Source: an uncultured Oscillibacter sp.
GTDB taxonomy: Bacteria; Bacillota; Clostridia; Oscillospirales; Oscillospiraceae
Direction: 5' to 3'
Length of the DNA stretch: 64,000 nucleotides
Assembly: GCA_934574045.1 (NCBI GenBank)
Contig: CAKTMK010000003.1
Location: 30,957-94,956 of the forward strand
The notes beneath the pieces were generated by a model that had not been told where the DNA came from, did not search any database, and saw nothing but the letters and a program-made list of their open reading frames with translations. This document shows, in pieces, positions 58,660 through 64,000 of this stretch (positions within the stretch are counted from its first letter, which is position 1; the number at the start of each line of letters is the position of its first letter). The position numbers and the translations under genes were made by a program.

Positions 58660-59172
58660 ATGAAAGTCTACAAACAGATCATGGATTTCATTGCCGGAGT
58701 CGAAAAGGTCGTTATGAGCGTACTCCTGGTCTTTGTTACCGTGATCACCTTTGCGAACGTGGTCGTCCGCAAGCTGAGCGACAGCCAGTTCGCATGGACG
58801 GAGGAGCTGGTCATCAACCTGTTCGTCCTGCTGATCATGCTGGGCTGCGGCCTGTGCGCCCGTGAGGGCAGCCTCATCAGCCTGTCTCTGGTGTTCGACC
58901 GCCTGAAGGTCGGCGGCAAGAAGGTCTTCGTCACGATCATTACGGTGGTCAACACGGCGTTCTGGATCCTGCTGCTCAAGACGGGCATGGAGAAGGTCAT
59001 CACCCAGATGGCCAACGGAAAGCACACCTTCTCTCTGGGCTGGCCCGAGTGGGTGTTCAGCGTTTTCCTGCCCATCGGCTGCGTGTTCCTGATCCTGCAT
59101 ACCATTGAATTTTTCATCGACGTGATGACGAACAACGCGCCCTGCGTGAAGCCGGAAGGAGGGAATGACTGA
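58660..59172 (+). CDS. dctQ: TRAP transporter small permease subunit
   Basis: 170 residues with four helices. WTEELVINLFVLLIMLGCGL and the basic GKKVF region are typical of DctQ. It forms the membrane complex with DctM. ATG 58660 follows AGGAGGG; its stop overlaps the next ATG by one base (TGATG). The substrate is not known; nearby dehydrogenase genes suggest a carboxylic acid. Confidence 0.92.
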   Translation: MKVYKQIMDFIAGVEKVVMSVLLVFVTVITFANVVVRKLSDSQFAWTEELVINLFVLLIMLGCGLCAREGSLISLSLVFDRLKVGGKKVFVTIITVVNTAFWILLLKTGMEKVITQMANGKHTFSLGWPEWVFSVFLPIGCVFLILHTIEFFIDVMTNNAPCVKPEGGND

Positions 59173-60482
59173 TGATCAACCTGATTCTGTTCGGTACTTT
59201 CTTCATCATGCTGTTCCTGAATATCCCCATCTGCGTCAGCCTGGGTGTCTCGTCCATTCTGGCAATGATCTATTCCGGGGATAAGCTCTCGGTTGTTCCC
59301 ACCAACGTGTATAACGGCATGGCCAAGTTCCTGCTGCTGGCGATCCCGTTCTTCGTCCTCTCCGGCAACATCATGGCCAAGGCCGGTATTTCCACCCGTC
59401 TGGTCGAGTTCATTGACAACTGCATCGGCCACCGCCGCGGCGGCATCGCCATCGTGTGCGTGGTCGTGGCCTGCTTCTTCGGCGCGATCTCCGGTTCCGG
59501 CCCGGCTACCGTGGCCGCGCTGGGCATCATCCTGATCCCCGCCATGATCAACCGCGGCGGCTTCTCCGCGCCGTTCTCCTCCGCCATGATGGCAACGGCT
59601 TCCTCCATCGCTATCGTCATTCCGCCCTCCATCGCGTTCGTGGTGTACGCCTCCATCACCGGCGTCTCCGTGGGTGATATGTTCATGGGCGGCATCCTCC
59701 CCGGCATCATGATGGGCCTTGCTCTGGTCATCGTCATTATGATTGAGGTCCGCAAGAAGGGCCTGCAGGCCTCCCGTGAGAAGGCTACCTGGGGCGCCCG
59801 CTGGAAGTCTTTCCGGACCGCGTTCTGGGGCTTCCTGATGCCCGTCATCATTCTGGGCGGCATCTACGGCGGCATTTTCACTCCGACCGAGGCCGCCGCC
59901 GTGTCCGTGGTGTACGGCCTGATCGTGGGCGTGTTCATCTACCGCGAGGTCAAGCTGGGGGATCTGTACGACCTGCTGGTCGATTCCGGCAAGACCACCG
60001 GCGGCATCATGCTCATCATCGGCGGCGCGACCCTGTTCTCCTACATCTGCACGGTCCACGGCATTTCCGGCGCCGCTCAGCAGCTCCTGCTGAACATCTC
60101 CGGCAACAAATACGTGTTCCTGCTGATCGTCAACGTGATCTTCCTGATCGCGGGCTGCTTCGTGGACGCCAACTCCGCCATGTACATCTTCATCCCCATC
60201 ATGTTCCCCGTGGCGCAGCAGCTGGGCATCGACCCCATCCACTTCGGCGTGCTGTCCACCGTGAACCTCGCCATCGGTCAGGTGACCCCGCCCGTGGGCG
60301 TGAACCTGTTCGTGGCCATCGGCGTGAGCGACAAGCTCAAGGGTATCAAGGATACGACCCGCGTGACCATCGAGACCATTTCCAAGGCCGTGTGGCCCAT
60401 GATTATCGCCTGCGTCATCACCCTGATGATCGTGACCTACGTGCCCTTCTTCTCCACCGTGTTCCTGGGCGCTGCTGCCTGA
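59172..60482 (+). CDS. dctM: TRAP transporter large permease subunit
   Basis: 436 residues with about 12 helices. Family motifs: GDKLSVVPTNVYNGM, ISGSGPATVAALGIILIPAM and GIFTPTEAAAVSVVYGL. The large subunit carries the ion and solute path (Na+ driven in known members). Coupled to the small subunit gene. Codon use is strongly biased (GGC, ATC, CTG, few rare codons), suggesting high expression. Confidence 0.95.
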   Translation: MINLILFGTFFIMLFLNIPICVSLGVSSILAMIYSGDKLSVVPTNVYNGMAKFLLLAIPFFVLSGNIMAKAGISTRLVEFIDNCIGHRRGGIAIVCVVVACFFGAISGSGPATVAALGIILIPAMINRGGFSAPFSSAMMATASSIAIVIPPSIAFVVYASITGVSVGDMFMGGILPGIMMGLALVIVIMIEVRKKGLQASREKATWGARWKSFRTAFWGFLMPVIILGGIYGGIFTPTEAAAVSVVYGLIVGVFIYREVKLGDLYDLLVDSGKTTGGIMLIIGGATLFSYICTVHGISGAAQQLLLNISGNKYVFLLIVNVIFLIAGCFVDANSAMYIFIPIMFPVAQQLGIDPIHFGVLSTVNLAIGQVTPPVGVNLFVAIGVSDKLKGIKDTTRVTIETISKAVWPMIIACVITLMIVTYVPFFSTVFLGAAA

Positions 60483-60564
60483 TCCGTTCGGTCTGTATTC
60501 ACGAAAGTGATTTCAGATAACGCAACAAATGTTTTCGCAACCTAAAAATTAAGGAGGAAAAAAC

Positions 60565-61632
60565 ATGAAAAAGTTTCTTGCGCTGGCCATGGCCCTGTCC
60601 ATGACCGCTACGCTGCTGGCCGGCTGCGGCGGCAGTTCCAGTGCTCCTGCCGCTTCCAGCGGCGCGGCTGCGTCCACCCCTGCCGCTTCCGGCTCCGCTG
60701 CCAGCGGCACCACCTTCGAGAAGCAGACTTGGAAGTTTGCCTGCTCCGCGACGGAGAACACCTGCTGGGCTGACATGGGCCGCGACTTCGGCCAGATGGT
60801 CAGCGACGCCACCGGCGGCGCTGTCACCGTTCAGGTCTATGCCGCCGATCAGCTGACCGCCGGCAACCAGTCCGAGGGCATTCAGGCCGTTATCGACGGC
60901 ACCACCGAGCTGTCCGCTCACTCCAACCTGATCTATTCCGCGTTCGACCAGCGTCTGAACGTCGTGTCCCTGCCCTTCCTGTTTGACTCCTTCGACGATG
61001 TGGACGCCAAGCTGGACGGCGATGGCGGCAAGGCTGTCGGCGAGGTCGTTGAGAGCATGGGCCTGCACCTGCTGGGCATCGGCGAGAACGGCTTCCGTCA
61101 TCCCACCAACAGTGTCCGTCCCATCGCCACTCTGGCCGATATGAAGGGCCTGAAGCTGCGTGTCGCCGGTTCTGAGCTGCTCAACGCCGAGTACGGCAAG
61201 TGGGGCGCCAACTGGGCCAACGCCAACTGGTCCGAGGTTTACACCGGCCTGCAGACCGGCACCTATGACGGTCAGGAGAACCCCCTGCCCACCGCCGACG
61301 GTGCCTCCATCGCCGAGGTCCAGAAGTACGTCACCTATTGGACCGGCGTGTATGACTGCATCTTCTTCTGCATGAACGGCGACCTGTACAACTCTCTGTC
61401 TCCCGAGCTGCAGGCGATCGTTGACGAGTGCGGCCAGAAGGCTGCCCAGAATCAGCGTCAGCTGGAGCGTCAGCAGGATCAGGAGATCCTGAAGAAGTGG
61501 CAGGATGCCGGCATCACCGTCACCGAGCTGACTCCGGAGGCCGTTGACGAGTTCAAGGCCGCTTCCGCTTCCTGCTACGACGAGTTCGCCGACAAGCTGA
61601 CTCCCGAGCTGATCGCCGCGTTCACCAAGTAA
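60565..61632 (+). CDS. dctP: TRAP transporter solute-binding lipoprotein
   Basis: 355 residues. Signal peptide with lipobox LLAGC (Cys about 22), a Ser/Ala linker, and a DctP-fold domain. The Arg in MKGLKLRVAGSELLNAEYGK is the usual carboxylate ligand in this family, and the AQNQRQLERQQDQE helix closes the cleft. Lipid anchored because the cell has one membrane. ATG 60565 follows AAGGAGGAAA. It lies 82 bases after dctM, unlike many operons where P comes first. Confidence 0.92.
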   Translation: MKKFLALAMALSMTATLLAGCGGSSSAPAASSGAAASTPAASGSAASGTTFEKQTWKFACSATENTCWADMGRDFGQMVSDATGGAVTVQVYAADQLTAGNQSEGIQAVIDGTTELSAHSNLIYSAFDQRLNVVSLPFLFDSFDDVDAKLDGDGGKAVGEVVESMGLHLLGIGENGFRHPTNSVRPIATLADMKGLKLRVAGSELLNAEYGKWGANWANANWSEVYTGLQTGTYDGQENPLPTADGASIAEVQKYVTYWTGVYDCIFFCMNGDLYNSLSPELQAIVDECGQKAAQNQRQLERQQDQEILKKWQDAGITVTELTPEAVDEFKAASASCYDEFADKLTPELIAAFTK

Positions 61633-61691
61633 GCTGAACCAAAAGCGAATTTTCAGCAGGCGGCTGCGAAAATCATAAGTTGCGTCAACCG

Positions 61692-61727
61692 AAAAGCGTG
61701 GCCGCAGGCGACTGTCGCCACGCTTTT
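61692..61727 (+). terminator. Terminator after dctP
   Basis: 11-bp arms AAAAGCGTGGC (61692-61702) and GCCACGCTTTT (61717-61727), T-run, GC-rich inner stem. It partly separates the TRAP operon from the second E1 set. Confidence 0.75.
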
Positions 61728-61824
61728 TCGGAAGAGCATATAGTGAGAAATTTGACAATCTGTTCCAGAAGTTCCAAAAACCTAGTGAAAACCGATAAAA
61801 GTCGGCAGAAGGGAGTTTTATCCT

Positions 61825-62817
61825 ATGGCAACTAAGAAAGCCGCGAAGGCAGCGTACACACAGGAGCAGGCCAAGCAGTTCTATGAGACTATGGCCACCA
61901 TCCGCAAGTTTGAGGAGACCATCAAGCATGATTTCCTCGCCGGCGAGATCCCCGGCTTCGTCCATCTGTACATCGGCGAGGAAGCCATCGCCACCGGCGT
62001 CTGCGCCGCTCTGCGCAAGGATGACATGATCGAGTCCACCCACCGCGGCCACGGCCACTGCGTGGCCAAGGGCGCCGATGTCAAGCGCATGATGGCTGAG
62101 ATCTACGGCAAGAAGGAGGGCCTGTGCCAGGGCCGCGGCGGCTCCATGCACATCGCCGACTTCTCCGTGGGCATGCTGGGCGCCAACGGCGTCGTGGGCG
62201 GCGGCTACAACCTGGCCACCGGCGCGGCTCTTGCCAACAAGATGATCCTGAAGAACGACAAGGTTTCCGTCGTGTTCTTCGGCGACGGCGCTTCCAACCG
62301 CGGCACTTTCCACGAGGCCATGAACGTCGCTTCCGCGTGGAAGCTGCCCGTGATCTTCGTCAACGAGATGAACTGCTGGGCTTCCACCACGCCGTACCGC
62401 ACCACCTGCAACGTGGAGAACATCTCCGACCGCGCGGCCGGTTATCATGTTCCCGGCGTGATCGTGGACGGTCAGGACGTGTTCGCCGTTTACGACGCGG
62501 CGGTTGAGGCGGTCGCCCGTGCCCGCGCCGGTGAAGGCCCCACCTTCATCGAGGCCAAGACCTACCGTATCGAGGGTCACTTCGTCGGCGACCCCGAGCT
62601 TTACCGCGACCATGCCGAGACCCAGAAGATCTTCCACGACACCGATCCTCTGAAGATGTTCCGCCAGAAGGCCGCCGCCCTGAAGCTGATGACCGCCGAG
62701 GAGTGCGACGAGCTGGACGCCAAGTGCGCTCAGAAGATCAAGGAGGCCAAGGAGTTCGCCCTCGCCGGTGAGTATCCCGATGCTTCCGAGTATATGAAGT
62801 ACGTCTACGTGGACTAA
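61825..62817 (+). CDS. Thiamine-dependent dehydrogenase E1 alpha, copy 2
   Basis: 330 residues. TPP motif FFGDGASNRGTFHEAMNV, STHRGHGHCVAKG. Clearly homologous to copy 1, with differences spread through the protein. The N-terminus is rich in Lys/Ala. ATG 61825 follows AGAAGGGAG. A weak TTGACA lies at 61752, but its -10 is unclear. Codon use is highly biased, so expression is expected to be higher than copy 1. Confidence 0.92.
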   Translation: MATKKAAKAAYTQEQAKQFYETMATIRKFEETIKHDFLAGEIPGFVHLYIGEEAIATGVCAALRKDDMIESTHRGHGHCVAKGADVKRMMAEIYGKKEGLCQGRGGSMHIADFSVGMLGANGVVGGGYNLATGAALANKMILKNDKVSVVFFGDGASNRGTFHEAMNVASAWKLPVIFVNEMNCWASTTPYRTTCNVENISDRAAGYHVPGVIVDGQDVFAVYDAAVEAVARARAGEGPTFIEAKTYRIEGHFVGDPELYRDHAETQKIFHDTDPLKMFRQKAAALKLMTAEECDELDAKCAQKIKEAKEFALAGEYPDASEYMKYVYVD

Positions 62818-62837
62818 GGCGAAGGAGGAACAGAACA

Positions 62838-63812
62838 ATGCGTAAGATCACATTTGCACAGGCCACGCAGGAAGCGATGGCCGAGACGATGGAAAAGGAC
62901 GATACCATTTTCGCAATGGGCGAGGACCTTGCCCGTCAGGGCGGCATCTTCGGCCAGTTCAAGGGCCTGCCCCAGCAGTTCCCCGGCCGCATCATCGATA
63001 CCCCCATTTCCGAGACTTTCATCATCGGCGGCGGTGTCGGCGCGGCTCTGGCCGGTGCGCGTCCCGTGGTGGACATGCACTTTGCCGACTTCATCGGCGT
63101 GCCGATGGACGAGGTGTTCAACCAGATGGCCAAGGCCCGCTATATGTTCGGCGGTCAGGCCAAGGTGCCCCTGGTCCTGCGTGCTCCCGACGGCATGACC
63201 ATTCAGGGCGCCGCTCAGCATTCTCAGTGCGTTGAGGCGTGGTTCACCCACATCCCCGGCGTCAAGGTCGTGGCCCCCTCCAACCCCTATGACGCAAAGA
63301 TGGTCCTGAAGGCCGCCATCGAGAGCGACGATCCCGTCATCTACTTCGAGAACAAGATCCTCTACAAGGAAAAAGGCGAGCTGCCCGAGAAGGGCGAGGA
63401 AGTCCCCTACACCATCGGCAAGGCCCGCGTGGAGCGCGAGGGCAGCGACGTGACCATCGTCTCCTACTCCATCGGCATGAAGAACGCCCGCGGCGCGGCC
63501 GATCTGCTGGCCAAGGACGGCATCAAGGCCGAGGTCATCGACCTCATCACCCTGTCTCCGTGGGACAAGGAGACGGTCCTCAACTCCGTGAAGAAGACCC
63601 ATCGCCTGTGCATCGTCCACGAGGCAGTCAAGCAGGGCGGCTTCGGCGCTGAGATCTCCGCCACCGTCGCCGAGGAGGCGCTGGAGTATCTGGACGCCCC
63701 CATCCTGCGTTACGGCGCGCCCTTCTGCCCCATTCCCTTCGCTCCCACGCTGGAGAAGATGGTCCGCGTCTTCCCGGAGGATCTGGTCAAGGGCATCAAG
63801 GGCATGTTTTAA
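62838..63812 (+). CDS. Thiamine-dependent dehydrogenase E1 beta, copy 2
   Basis: 324 residues, the same length as copy 1. Motifs: AMGEDLARQGGIFGQF, RAPDGMTIQGAAQHSQCVEA and VDMHFADFIGVPMDEV. It pairs with E1 alpha copy 2. ATG 62838 follows GAAGGAGGAA, 20 bases after the alpha stop. A lipoyl-domain E2 gene follows. Confidence 0.93.
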   Translation: MRKITFAQATQEAMAETMEKDDTIFAMGEDLARQGGIFGQFKGLPQQFPGRIIDTPISETFIIGGGVGAALAGARPVVDMHFADFIGVPMDEVFNQMAKARYMFGGQAKVPLVLRAPDGMTIQGAAQHSQCVEAWFTHIPGVKVVAPSNPYDAKMVLKAAIESDDPVIYFENKILYKEKGELPEKGEEVPYTIGKARVEREGSDVTIVSYSIGMKNARGAADLLAKDGIKAEVIDLITLSPWDKETVLNSVKKTHRLCIVHEAVKQGGFGAEISATVAEEALEYLDAPILRYGAPFCPIPFAPTLEKMVRVFPEDLVKGIKGMF

Positions 63813-63839
63813 TGCCTGTTGAAAAGGAGATTTTCAAGT

Positions 63840-64000
63840 ATGGCAACTGAAGTTTTGATGCCTAAAATGGGTCTGACCATGACCGAAGGCACCATTGAAG
63901 AATGGAAGTTCAAGGAGGGCGATGCCGTCAAGAAGGGCGACATCCTGTTCTCCGTTGCGACCGATAAGCTGACCAACGACGTGGAGTGCGACACGGACGG
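63840..64000 (+). CDS. Dihydrolipoyl acyltransferase E2, N-terminal lipoyl domain (partial)
   Basis: 53 residues in the window from ATG 63840 (after AAAAGGAGA). A lipoyl domain: MPKMGLTMTEGTIEEWKFKE and the lipoyl-lysine region ATDKLTND. The rest lies outside. Unlike the mini-E2 at 57022 it has a lipoylation site, so it could serve either E1 pair. Runs off the right edge. Confidence 0.88.
   Translation, partial: MATEVLMPKMGLTMTEGTIEEWKFKEGDAVKKGDILFSVATDKLTNDVECDTD

Noticed and set aside
60499..62838. A 779-codon minus-strand frame opposite dctP and E1 alpha
   Set aside because: Antisense shadow of strongly biased genes; composition is unnatural and it spans two real genes and a terminator.
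1..64000. tRNA or rRNA genes
   Set aside because: No cloverleaf with GTTCGANTC arm or rRNA segment was recognised in either strand.

Overview
The window looks like chromosomal DNA from a GC-rich anaerobic member of the Bacillota, most likely a clostridial Oscillospiraceae-type organism. This is an inference. It rests on strong AGGAGG ribosome binding sites, sigma-A promoters with 17-base spacers, a T-box leader on pheST, IreB, the yabE-rsmA and alr-mazF gene pairs known from Firmicutes, a LysM-GH18 spore-type hydrolase behind a sigma-F/G-like promoter, selenophosphate synthetase, and TRAP transport. No rRNA, tRNA or CRISPR array was seen.

Layout. 0-9 kb: a truncated chemoreceptor and an HD-GYP protein on the minus strand, then cell-envelope genes (polysaccharide deacetylase, a small unknown protein, an SH3-NlpC/P60 hydrolase, a YabE-like 3D protein), rsmA and a ZIP metal transporter. 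9-19 kb: a minus-strand operon of ten membrane genes in the order of the archaeal Mbh antiporter module (MrpE, F, G, MbhD, MbhE/F, MrpC, then four large MrpD/NuoL-type subunits). A LysR gene heads it, and no redox subunits are present. 19.5-23 kb: LysM-GH18 hydrolase, ModE-like regulator, ferredoxin-type aldo/keto reductase and a small unknown protein.

23-38 kb: a compact PBSX-like contractile phage cluster, with packaging, head, tail, baseplate, holin and lysin genes in order and all intact. It has a 13-bp tandem repeat at its left edge and an XRE regulator at its right edge. No integrase, replication genes, long tape measure or tail fibre is present, so it may be a domesticated phage, a PBSX-type particle or a gene-transfer-agent-like element.

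38-53.7 kb: housekeeping genes. These are superoxide dismutase, ireB, pheT and pheS under a T-box, two lipoproteins, nnrD, alr, a mazF-type toxin without a visible antitoxin, nrdR, prfC, selD and a DUF1648-like membrane protein.

53.8-64 kb: a 2-oxoacid/acetoin dehydrogenase region. A FadR/PdhR-type regulator and the operon beside it both carry TGGT-N3-ACCA palindromes at their promoters. The first operon encodes E1-alpha, E1-beta and a drastically shortened E2 without lipoyl domain or catalytic His. After a divergent metallo-beta-lactamase-fold gene come a TRAP transporter (Q, M, P) and a second E1-alpha/E1-beta set followed by a normal lipoyl-domain E2 that runs off the window.
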